64,000 bases of DNA from positions 992,001 through 1,056,000 of the forward strand of contig NC_021500.1 in the NCBI RefSeq assembly GCF_000410515.1, written 5' to 3'. A program made the position numbers and the translations under genes. The stretch is from Enterobacter sp. R4-368 (GTDB lineage Bacteria > Pseudomonadota > Gammaproteobacteria > Enterobacterales > Enterobacteriaceae). Of this stretch, positions 56,938 through 64,000 are shown piece by piece. The number at the start of each line of letters is the position of its first letter. Positions within the stretch are counted from its first letter, which is position 1. The notes under the pieces are model-generated. The model saw nothing but the letters and a program-made list of their open reading frames with translations, was not told where the DNA came from and made no database searches.

Positions 56938-58392
56938 ATGAATAATAAGGGTGCAACTCTGACCCCGGAACAAGCGCTGGATCAACTTGAAGCGCTGTAT
57001 GACCGTTCCGTCGAGGCCCTTCGTCAGGCGATCGCTCGCTATATTGACGACGGTCAGCTTCCCGATACCGAAGCCCGCGCACAAGGGTTATTCGTCTATC
57101 CGCAGTTATCCGTAAGCTGGAATGGCAGCGCGACGAACCCACCGAAAACCCGCGCCTACGCCCGCTTCACCCATTCGGGCTGTTACACCACCACCATCAC
57201 CCGCCCTTCGCTGTTTCGTCCCTATTTACTCGAACAATTAACCCTGCTGTGTCAGGACTATGGCGCACACATCGAGGTGGGGTTATCCGCGCATGAAATC
57301 CCGTACCCTTACGTGATTGACGGCTCGGAGCTGACGCTGGATAGGTCAATGAGCGCGGGCTTAACGCGCCATTTTCCCACCACCGAACTGGCGCAGATTG
57401 GTGATGAGACCGCCGATGGACTATTCCACCCGACCGAGCTTTACCCGCTTTCCCATTTTGATGCGCGCCGTGTCGATTTCTCGCTGGCGCGACTGCGCCA
57501 CTACACCGGCACGCCGGTTGAACATTTCCAGCCGTTTGTGTTGTTTACTAACTACACGCGTTATGTCGATGAGTTCGTGCGCTGGGGCTGTAACGAGATC
57601 CTCAATCCCGATAGCCCTTACGTCGCGCTCTCCTGCGCGGGCGGCAACTGGATCACTGCCGATACGGAAGCGCCGGAGCAGGCCATTTCTGATCTGGCGT
57701 GGAAAAAACACCAGATGCCGGCCTGGCACCTCGTCACCGCTGACGGTCAGGGCATTACGCTGATAAATATTGGCGTTGGCCCGTCGAACGCGAAAACCAT
57801 TTGCGATCATCTGGCCGTGCTGCGCCCGGATGTCTGGCTGATGATTGGCCACTGCGGCGGGCTGCGTGAAAGCCAGTCGATTGGCGATTACGTACTGGCG
57901 CATGCCTACCTGCGCGATGACCACGTGCTGGATGCCGTGCTGCCGCCGGATATTCCGATCCCGAGCATCGCTGAAGTGCAACGTGCACTATACGACGCGA
58001 CCAAAGAGGTCAGCGACATGCCGGGTGAGGAGGTTAAACAGCGGCTGCGTACCGGCACGGTGGTCACCACCGACGATCGCAACTGGGAGCTGCGTTATTC
58101 CGCTTCCTCCCTACGCTTTAACCTGAGCCGCGCGGTGGCGATAGATATGGAAAGTGCCACCATTGCCGCGCAGGGTTATCGCTTCCGCGTGCCGTATGGC
58201 ACCCTGCTCTGCGTTTCTGACAAACCGCTGCACGGCGAGATCAAACTTCCCGGCCAGGCCAACCGTTTTTACGAAGGGGCGATTTCCGAGCATTTGCAAA
58301 TTGGCATCCGCGCCATCGACCTGCTCCGCGCAGAGGGCGATCGCCTGCACTCGCGTAAATTGCGCACCTTTAACGAACCGCCATTCCGATAA
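56938..58392 (+). CDS. amn: AMP nucleosidase Amn
   Basis: 484 residues, the E. coli length. Hydrolyses AMP to adenine and ribose 5-phosphate in the cytoplasm. N-terminal Amn-specific domain (~1-175) and C-terminal phosphorylase-like fold with INIGVGPSNAKT and AIDMESATIAAQGYR. AAGGAG precedes ATG 56938. In E. coli amn belongs to the Pho regulon; the TTTCACATTCCTGTGACAT sequence upstream (56879-56898) only loosely resembles a PhoB box. Confidence 0.96.
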   Translation: MNNKGATLTPEQALDQLEALYDRSVEALRQAIARYIDDGQLPDTEARAQGLFVYPQLSVSWNGSATNPPKTRAYARFTHSGCYTTTITRPSLFRPYLLEQLTLLCQDYGAHIEVGLSAHEIPYPYVIDGSELTLDRSMSAGLTRHFPTTELAQIGDETADGLFHPTELYPLSHFDARRVDFSLARLRHYTGTPVEHFQPFVLFTNYTRYVDEFVRWGCNEILNPDSPYVALSCAGGNWITADTEAPEQAISDLAWKKHQMPAWHLVTADGQGITLINIGVGPSNAKTICDHLAVLRPDVWLMIGHCGGLRESQSIGDYVLAHAYLRDDHVLDAVLPPDIPIPSIAEVQRALYDATKEVSDMPGEEVKQRLRTGTVVTTDDRNWELRYSASSLRFNLSRAVAIDMESATIAAQGYRFRVPYGTLLCVSDKPLHGEIKLPGQANRFYEGAISEHLQIGIRAIDLLRAEGDRLHSRKLRTFNEPPFR

Positions 58393-58411
58393 CAATTAAA
58401 AAGGATTAACC

Positions 58412-60190
58412 ATGCAAACCCCGACACCGTTACAAGCGTTACGCGATCGGCTGGTCGCCCTGGAGCTTGACGGCATGATTGTTCCGCGTGCCGATGCGCA
58501 CCAGAGCGAAGACTGCGCGCCACATGACAATAAACTCCAGTGGCTCACCGGCTTTACCGGTTCTGCCGGGCTGGCGCTGGTGCTGCGCGACAAAGCGCTG
58601 CTGTTTGTGGATGGTCGCTACCAGGTACAGGTGCGTAGCGAAGTCGATCTCCATGATTTTGCGATCCACCATTTGCACAACGAGCCGCTGGATCAGTGGT
58701 TAAACGCTTCATTGCCTGCGGGCAGTCGCATCGGCTTTGAGCCGCTGCTGATGGTCAACAGCCAGTTCCAGGCGCTGAACGCCACGCACTGTGAACTGGT
58801 GGCACTGGACAGCGATCCGTTCGATGTCATCTGGACCGATCGCCCGGCGGCACCGTGCGGCGCGATCCGTGAAATGCCGCTGGCGATAAGCGGTGAAAGC
58901 AGTGCCGATAAACGCGCGCGCATCGCGCGGGTGCTGGCGGAAAAAGGGGCGGATTACCTGGCGATTACGCTGCCGGATAATATCGCCTGGCTGCTGAATA
59001 TTCGCGGTTCGGACATTGCGATGAACCCGGTGGCGCACTCCTTTGCCCTGCTCAGCCGCGAAGGTGCCGTCGAATGGTTTGTCAATCCACAGAAAACTGC
59101 CGGTTTATCTGCGCAGCTCACCTCCACGCTGAAGCTGCATGATGTCGGGGATTTTCTGCCGCGTTGCCAGCAGATCGCTGCCGGAAAACGCATCCTGCTC
59201 GACGGTGATTTCGCGCCGGTGGCGCTGCGTTTCGCTATTGAACAGCAGGGGGGCGAAGTGCTGTGGAGCGCCGATCCTATTACCTTTATCAAAGCGCATA
59301 AAAACGCGACCGAACTGGCAGGCTACCGCGAAAGCCACCAGCAGGATGGCGCGGCGTGGGTCAATTTCCTCGCCTGGCTGGCGCGCGAAGTGCCCGCCCG
59401 GGAAGCGGCGGGTAACCCGGTAACCGAACTGGAAGCGCAGCAAAAACAGCTGGCATTCCGCCAGCGGCAACCCGGCTTTATTGAACAGAGTTTCAGCACC
59501 ATTTCAGCCTCTGCCAGCAATGCGGCGATGTGCCATTACCACAGCAGCGAAAAAACAAATAAAGCCATCACCAGCGCCAATTTCTATTTGAATGATTCCG
59601 GCGGCCAGTACCAAAACGGCACCACTGACGCGACGCGTACCCTGTCGTTTGGGGCACTCAATGCTCAGCAACGGCTGCACTACACCGCCGTGCTGAAAGG
59701 CTTTTTATCGATGTTCACCCTGCAATTTCCTGCAGGTACGCACGGCCACCAACTGGATGCGTTTGCCCGCCGCGCGCTGTGGGATTTAGGGCTGGATTTC
59801 GATCACGGCACCGGTCATGGCGTTGGTCATCAGTTGCTGATCCATGAGCAGCCGCAACGCATTGCGAAAAAGGTCAACCCCTGGCCGCTGTCGGCGGGCA
59901 ACATCATGACTATTGAGCCGGGTTACTATTTAGCGGACAACTACGGCATTCGTATCGAAAACCAGGTGGAAGTGGTGGAAAGCCAGCCGGGATTCTGCCG
60001 CTTTGCTTCGCTGACGCTTATTCCCATCGATTTAAGCCAGGTGGAATGGAGCCTGTTGAGTGAACAGGAGCAGCAGTGGCTGGATGATTATCACCAGCAG
60101 GTGCGCGACACCCTGTCGCCACTGGTTGATGACGGCGCCCGCGCGTGGCTTGATGCAGCCACTGCACCACTGCGCGTGCAGGCAAGCTAA
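58412..60190 (+). CDS. Aminopeptidase P family protein (M24B, three-domain type)
   Basis: 592 residues, the length of eukaryote-like aminopeptidase P rather than the 441 residues of E. coli PepP. Two creatinase-like N-terminal domains, then a pita-bread catalytic domain with metal ligands D395, D406, H469, E502 and E516, and H465/H473 in HGTGHGVGH. Cleaves N-terminal Xaa-Pro peptide bonds. Starts 19 nt after amn with AAGGA, so co-transcribed. Terminator follows. Confidence 0.92.
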   Translation: MQTPTPLQALRDRLVALELDGMIVPRADAHQSEDCAPHDNKLQWLTGFTGSAGLALVLRDKALLFVDGRYQVQVRSEVDLHDFAIHHLHNEPLDQWLNASLPAGSRIGFEPLLMVNSQFQALNATHCELVALDSDPFDVIWTDRPAAPCGAIREMPLAISGESSADKRARIARVLAEKGADYLAITLPDNIAWLLNIRGSDIAMNPVAHSFALLSREGAVEWFVNPQKTAGLSAQLTSTLKLHDVGDFLPRCQQIAAGKRILLDGDFAPVALRFAIEQQGGEVLWSADPITFIKAHKNATELAGYRESHQQDGAAWVNFLAWLAREVPAREAAGNPVTELEAQQKQLAFRQRQPGFIEQSFSTISASASNAAMCHYHSSEKTNKAITSANFYLNDSGGQYQNGTTDATRTLSFGALNAQQRLHYTAVLKGFLSMFTLQFPAGTHGHQLDAFARRALWDLGLDFDHGTGHGVGHQLLIHEQPQRIAKKVNPWPLSAGNIMTIEPGYYLADNYGIRIENQVEVVESQPGFCRFASLTLIPIDLSQVEWSLLSEQEQQWLDDYHQQVRDTLSPLVDDGARAWLDAATAPLRVQAS

Positions 60191-60207
60191 GCGTTCGTAT
60201 CATTCAC

Positions 60208-60230
60208 AAACCCGCTGCGGCGGGTTTTAT
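60208..60230 (+). terminator. Terminator after the aminopeptidase P gene
   Basis: AAACCCGC-TGCG-GCGGGTTT followed by TATTTTA. Confidence 0.8.
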
Positions 60231-60395
60231 TTTACTCCGTGCAGGCATAATGGCTTTTCAGCGCTTCTTTACCAGCGTATCGCCGCCCGAACTGACCATG
60301 TCGATAGCCTTTGTCATCGCGATGCATTGCTGCTTCAACGAGAAATTCCCGCAGGGAAAAATACTAAGTTGCGGGATGTGAGAACGCAGAAAAGC

Positions 60396-60424
60396 AAAAA
60401 GCCTGCTTAAAAGCAGGCTTTTTT
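60396..60424 (-). terminator. Terminator of tRNA-Asn copy 3
   Basis: AAAAAGCCTGCTT-AA-AAGCAGGCTTTTTT, in inverse orientation relative to copies 1, 2 and 4, just past the tRNA 3' end. Confidence 0.92.
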
Positions 60425-60429
60425 AAATC

Positions 60430-60505
60430 TGGCTCCTCTGACTGGACTCGAACCAGTGACATACGGATTAACAGTCCGCCGTTCTACCGACTGAACTACA
60501 GAGGA
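60430..60505 (-). tRNA. tRNA-Asn (GTT), copy 3
   Basis: 76 nt on the minus strand, identical to the other copies. Its promoter-to-terminator sequence nearly repeats that of copy 2, so the two form a long inverted repeat 9.7 kb apart. Confidence 0.97.
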
Positions 60506-60523
60506 ATCGTGTGAACGGGGCGA

Positions 60524-60552
60524 ATATTAGCGATGCCCCAGGCCCTTGTCAA
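60524..60552 (-). promoter_or_regulatory. Promoter of tRNA-Asn copy 3
   Basis: Minus strand TTGACA, 17-bp spacer, TAATAT and discriminator TCGCCCC. Confidence 0.88.
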
Positions 60553-60586
60553 AGCCTGATTTTCACATTTTGGCGCGTTTGCCGAA

Positions 60587-62053
60587 TTATTCTCCATTCT
60601 GTGCAGAAATGGCGCTTTTTTGCGGCTTCGGGTACTTCCACAGCCAGCGTCCGCTAACCATACGCCAGTAAAAGAGCGCGCCGCGCACCGCCCAGTCAAG
60701 GAACATCCCGAGCCAGACCCCAACCACGCCCATACCGAGCATAATCCCGAGGGTATAACCGGCGACGACGCGACAACCCCACATTCCAAGCATGGACACC
60801 CACATGGCGAAACGGGCGTCGCGCGCGCCTTTCAGCCCGGCGGGTAGCACCCAGGATGCCGCCCAGATGGGCATAAACGCCGCGTTAAGCCAGAGAAGCA
60901 CTTTAACCACCTCTTTTACATCCTCTTCCTGGGTGTAAAACGAGGCGAAAAGCCCGGCAAACGGCGCGGTTCCCCAGGCAAGCACCGTCAGTAACAGCGT
61001 CGAGAGCCAGAATACATGCCGCAACTGGCGCTCAGCCTGGCTTATCTGTCCTTTGCCCAGTCGTTTACCGGTAATAATTGTGGAGGCGGAACCCAGCGCG
61101 TTGCCCGGCAGGTTAATTAGCGCGGCGACGGAGAAAGCAATAAAGTTACCGGCGATAACGTTGGTGCCCATACCGGCAACGAACATTTGCGTTAGCAGCT
61201 TGCCGCCGTTAAACAGCACCGATTCGATACTGGCGGGGATGCCGATACCCATCACTTCCCAGATAATGCTGAAGTTGAGCTTTTCGAAGTAACTTTTTAG
61301 CGGAATACGCAGCGCCGGGTTAAAGCCAATCATCAGTACCCAGATAATCGCCACCGCGCCAATATAGCGGGAAATGGTCAGCCCCAGCCCTGCCCCGGCG
61401 AAGCCCATCCCTTTCCAGCCGAAGAGACCATAGATCAGCACGCTGCTGATAAGAATATTGAGGATATTCATGCCGCCGTTAATCAGCAGCGGGATTTTGG
61501 TATTGCCCGCGCCGCGCAGCGCACCGCTGCCAATCAGCGCAATGGCCGCAGCAGGGTAGCTGAGAACCGTCAGTTCAAGATAGGTCAATGCCAGCGCCTT
61601 GACCTCCGCCGTTGCCGCCCCGGCGATAAAATCGATAATTTCCGTACCGTAGTAGTGGATCACCGCCGCCAGCACAATCGAAAACAGCGTCATGATCACC
61701 AGCGACTGGCGCGTCGCCGCCCTCGCCCGCTCGCCATCCAGCTTACCGAGGCTGAAGGCCACCACCACCGTGGTTCCCAGGTCGATTGCCGCGAAAAATG
61801 ACATCACCACCATGTTAAAACTATCGGCAAGACCTACCCCCGCCATCGCCTCTTTGCCCAGCCAGCTTACGAGGAAGGTGCTGAGCACGCCCATCATCAG
61901 GACGCAGGTGTTTTCGAGGAAGATAGGTACGGCAAGGGGGGTGATTTCTCGCCAGAATAAAACACGGTAGCTTTTACGCTTTCTGTACCACGGCGTGCGC
62001 ATGACAGCCTGGCGAAGAGGAGTAACGACGTTCAAATTGGTCCTTAGCCGCAA
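60587..62053 (-). CDS. yeeO: MATE-family exporter YeeO
   Basis: 488 residues from a TTG at 62053; ATG 62002 would give 471. The extra N-terminus (NVVTPLRQAV) resembles E. coli YeeO, so the longer form is preferred, but the start is uncertain. Twelve membrane helices of the MATE fold; E. coli YeeO exports dipeptides and flavins (FMN, FAD). Located beside tRNA-Asn genes, as in E. coli. E. coli YeeO has an even longer N-terminus (547 residues). Confidence 0.92.
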   Translation of the reverse strand: MRLRTNLNVVTPLRQAVMRTPWYRKRKSYRVLFWREITPLAVPIFLENTCVLMMGVLSTFLVSWLGKEAMAGVGLADSFNMVVMSFFAAIDLGTTVVVAFSLGKLDGERARAATRQSLVIMTLFSIVLAAVIHYYGTEIIDFIAGAATAEVKALALTYLELTVLSYPAAAIALIGSGALRGAGNTKIPLLINGGMNILNILISSVLIYGLFGWKGMGFAGAGLGLTISRYIGAVAIIWVLMIGFNPALRIPLKSYFEKLNFSIIWEVMGIGIPASIESVLFNGGKLLTQMFVAGMGTNVIAGNFIAFSVAALINLPGNALGSASTIITGKRLGKGQISQAERQLRHVFWLSTLLLTVLAWGTAPFAGLFASFYTQEEDVKEVVKVLLWLNAAFMPIWAASWVLPAGLKGARDARFAMWVSMLGMWGCRVVAGYTLGIMLGMGVVGVWLGMFLDWAVRGALFYWRMVSGRWLWKYPKPQKSAISAQNGE

Positions 62054-62183
62054 AAGGTGAAATCACATTTCAAATGATGGGGGAGAAACCGTGATCCTGC
62101 AAAGCATTTCCACAGAAAACGATGATAATGAACTCAAATTGTCGATGGATTCGGCAGTCAGCACACCCTGCGAGAAATGAGGT

Positions 62184-62211
62184 TTGACAAAAGATTTTTC
62201 GCCGCTAAGAT
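62184..62211 (+). promoter_or_regulatory. Promoter of tRNA-Asn copy 4
   Basis: TTGACA, 16-bp spacer, TAAGAT; the flanks differ from those of copies 1-3 and the shared GTTCACACGATTC leader is missing. Confidence 0.8.
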
Positions 62212-62227
62212 AAGCCTCCACAACGAT

Positions 62228-62303
62228 TCCTCTGTAGTTCAGTCGGTAGAACGGCGGACTGTTAATCCGTATGTCACTGGTTCGAGTCCAGTCAGAGGAG
62301 CCA
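62228..62303 (+). tRNA. tRNA-Asn (GTT), copy 4
   Basis: 76 nt, identical to the other three copies, with CCA. Confidence 0.97.
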
Positions 62304-62308
62304 GATTC

Positions 62309-62338
62309 AAAAAAAGCCTGCTTTTAAGCAGGCTTTTT
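62309..62338 (+). terminator. Terminator of tRNA-Asn copy 4
   Basis: Same GCCTGCTT/AAGCAGGC stem with T-run as the other copies. Confidence 0.92.
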
Positions 62339-62593
62339 GCTTTTTATCGCTCCGCTAAACATAGCGATAAGTTTTTCCTCTCCAGAAACCGCCCCTTTCC
62401 GCTTCTTGAGCATCAAGCTGAACCTGTAACGTAATCCATTGAAAATGTTTGCTTACCTTAATGCTATGCTCACGGCTTGCAGAAAGTACCGACATGCGTG
62501 ATCAATACCGCGCGACAGGAAATAGAAAAACAAGTGACCAGCTCTCCAGTCACGCCGCGCCTTTTAAGGCCAAACATTTCAGGGTTAACCACC

Positions 62594-63772
62594 ATGCGCA
62601 ACCGTTTTACGACTCGTCCGGCAAAACGCCTTTTCACCACCGCCCTCCTTCTTTTTACTGTTGCAGGCCATGCAGATGTTGTAGAGCAAACCCCGGAATA
62701 TCAACAGATTAACGGGTTGATAAGAGAGCCGCTTTTGCTGGCGGTTACCTTAGATAATGGTCAGCCGGCCGTGCTGGATGCCTTTGTGACACGCATGGAC
62801 AGCCAAACGCCTTTACCCGTGGTGTTAATCACTAATGGAACCGTTGGCACTGCTGAATTTGATCGCTGGATAATCAACCCGAACCGTTATGCCTCAGCGG
62901 CTATCGCTTTTGCGCGCCACGGTTATGCGGCGGTGGTGGTCCTGCGCCAGGGTTACGGGCAATCAAGCGGTGCGGCGGAGTATGCCGATGGCTCCTGCGC
63001 GCAACCTTTACATCTGTGGGCCGGGGAGCAGGATACCCGTAACCTGCTCGCGGCTCTCGATGCCGTGCGCCACCAGCCGTGGGCCGCAGCCGATAACGCG
63101 ATCCTTGCCGGAATGTCCGCAGGCGGTTTTGCGGCGCTTGCTACTGGCGCGGCTAATCCACCAGGCGTTAAGGCGGTAATCAATTTCGACGGCGGAAGGG
63201 GCGCGATTGACGGGAAATCACTCTGCGATAAAGCCGGTCTGCTGCAAGCCTACGCACGTTACGGGAAGACAGCGCAAATCCCGTCCCTGTGGCTGTATGC
63301 GAAAAATGATAAATCCTTCCCGCCGTCGATGGGTAAAGAGATGTTCGATGCCTATCAGCAGGGAAGCCACACTGCGCAATTCATCACGATGCCTGCCTTC
63401 GGTAATAACGGCCATGTCTTTATGGATTCAGCGCCGGAAAGTTTCTGGTGGCAGACGGTGGCCGCATTTCTAAAACAGCAGCATTTACCGACCAGCGAAG
63501 CTGTGCCTCTGCCCGAAACGCACCTGCCTGCACCGCCCGCGCTCAATGCCGCCGGGAAAAAGGCGTTCTCAGAATATGCAGCAACACAACGCTATGAAAA
63601 AGCCTTTGCCACGGACGAGGACGGCGACTGGGGCGCGGCGTACTGGGGCAGAAACAGCCATGAAGCCGCAGAAACGGCGCTAAGCATCTGTCAACAGGAG
63701 CAGCGTCCGGGCGCGGGCAACTGTACGGTGTACGCCATTAATAACCATCTCGTAACCGCAAACACGCCTTAG
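62594..63772 (+). CDS. Secreted alpha/beta hydrolase (dienelactone-hydrolase-like)
   Basis: 392 residues from ATG 62594 (AGGG upstream); longer in-frame starts would bury the signal peptide. Signal peptide ~1-26 ends VAGHA-D. Nucleophile elbow GMSAGG (S175) with D239 in AKNDKSF and H274 in NNGHVF form the triad. A C-terminal extension of ~90 residues, with DEDGDWGAAYWG and two Cys that may form a disulfide, is of unknown role. Probably periplasmic; substrate unknown. It directly follows a tRNA-Asn gene, a typical entry point for accessory DNA. Confidence 0.85.
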   Translation: MRNRFTTRPAKRLFTTALLLFTVAGHADVVEQTPEYQQINGLIREPLLLAVTLDNGQPAVLDAFVTRMDSQTPLPVVLITNGTVGTAEFDRWIINPNRYASAAIAFARHGYAAVVVLRQGYGQSSGAAEYADGSCAQPLHLWAGEQDTRNLLAALDAVRHQPWAAADNAILAGMSAGGFAALATGAANPPGVKAVINFDGGRGAIDGKSLCDKAGLLQAYARYGKTAQIPSLWLYAKNDKSFPPSMGKEMFDAYQQGSHTAQFITMPAFGNNGHVFMDSAPESFWWQTVAAFLKQQHLPTSEAVPLPETHLPAPPALNAAGKKAFSEYAATQRYEKAFATDEDGDWGAAYWGRNSHEAAETALSICQQEQRPGAGNCTVYAINNHLVTANTP

Positions 63773-63803
63773 CCCCCACACAAACCAGTCACAGAGAAAA
63801 CAC

Positions 63804-63842
63804 ACTTTGCATGGGTTGCCAGAATGGCATCCCATGCAAAGT
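63804..63842. repeat. Long perfect hairpin after the alpha/beta hydrolase gene
   Basis: ACTTTGCATGGG and CCCATGCAAAGT form a 12-bp stem that continues, after one T-T mismatch, as TGCC/GGCA around loop AGAAT. No T-run follows. Transcription end, RNA stability element or operator are possible. Confidence 0.7.
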
Positions 63843-63879
63843 CTGGTCATAACGTCAAAGCACTTCTGTTAAATACCTT

Positions 63880-64000
63880 TTATGCGTCCTGTTTTTGCTG
63901 CCCGCGTTTATAAAATGCATCCGGGTAGGTTTTTTCGTAATACCCTTTCATTTCAACTTCATCAAGTGAAAGTGCCCGACGCAAATGAAACGAACATAAA
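63880..64000 (-). CDS. Unidentified protein, C-terminal end (partial)
   Basis: 39 codons and a TAA stop (63880-63882) on the minus strand, open to the window edge. The tail is charged and ends YKRGQQKQDA. The two other minus-strand frames are closed here. The protein is not recognised. Confidence 0.6.
   Translation of the reverse strand, partial: LCSFHLRRALSLDEVEMKGYYEKTYPDAFYKRGQQKQDA

Noticed and set aside
42499..62303. Repeated 76-bp units considered as a CRISPR or mobile element
   Set aside because: They are complete tRNA-Asn genes with promoters and terminators, widely spaced and in both orientations. No cas genes, integrases or insertion sequences were found in the window.

Overview
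This window is chromosomal DNA from a motile member of the Enterobacteriaceae. The backbone (amyA-yedDEF, fliE/fliF-fliR, rcsA-dsrB-dsrA-yodD-yedP-dgcQ-yodC-yedI-yedA-vsr-yedJ, serU, mtfA, shiA, cbl-nac, amn, yeeO and four asparagine tRNAs) follows the E. coli fli/yed/yee region closely. Codon use, the accessory genes and the triple flagellin suggest a Kosakonia- or Enterobacter-like genus; the genus is an inference and cannot be fixed from this sequence alone.

Layout. 1-9.5 kb (minus strand): a candidate flagellin-modification island with an ATP-grasp enzyme cut by the window edge, a sugar aminotransferase coupled to it by a 4-bp overlap, and two very large multi-domain glycosyltransferases. 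It lies directly downstream of the flagellin genes, where Salmonella carries fliB. 9.7-12.8 kb: three tandem, nearly identical 301-residue flagellin genes, each with its own sigma-28 promoter and terminator. 13.0-15.2 kb: fliDST, read divergently from its own sigma-28 promoter. 15.4-21.5 kb: amyA, yedD, yedEF, a WcbI-like gene behind nested inverted repeats, a DgcZ-type diguanylate cyclase and a VOC protein. 21.7-33.0 kb: fliE and the divergent fliFGHIJK and fliLMNOPQR genes (basal body, C-ring, export apparatus), with an FlhDC-type operator in the divergent gap.

33.0-42.4 kb: rcsA with an RcsAB box, the sRNA gene dsrA, small conserved genes, yedP (with an unusual catalytic motif), dgcQ, yedI, yedA, a vsr gene without its usual dcm partner, yedJ, a YedR-like protein, tRNA-Ser(CGA) and mtfA. 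42.5-64 kb: a more mixed region punctuated by four tRNA-Asn(GTT) genes. It holds an HxlR regulator divergent from an SDR/SnoaL pair, an MBL-fold protein, two GNAT acetyltransferases, a secreted chorismate mutase behind an attenuator-like hairpin, shiA, cbl, nac (sigma-54 promoter plus NtrC site), a chemoreceptor, a LysR regulator, a 62-residue YjfB-type motility protein behind a perfect sigma-28 promoter, an AcuR/AcuI pair, amn, an M24 aminopeptidase P, yeeO, a secreted alpha/beta hydrolase and the end of an unidentified gene.

Working together: the window joins flagellar assembly, flagellin diversity and probable flagellin glycosylation with the switches between motility and a sessile life (two diguanylate cyclases, RcsA, DsrA). 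The strongest candidate for an undescribed system is the flagellin triplet with its glycosylation island. One of the two giant glycosyltransferases appears to have lost the catalytic residues of its GT2 domain.
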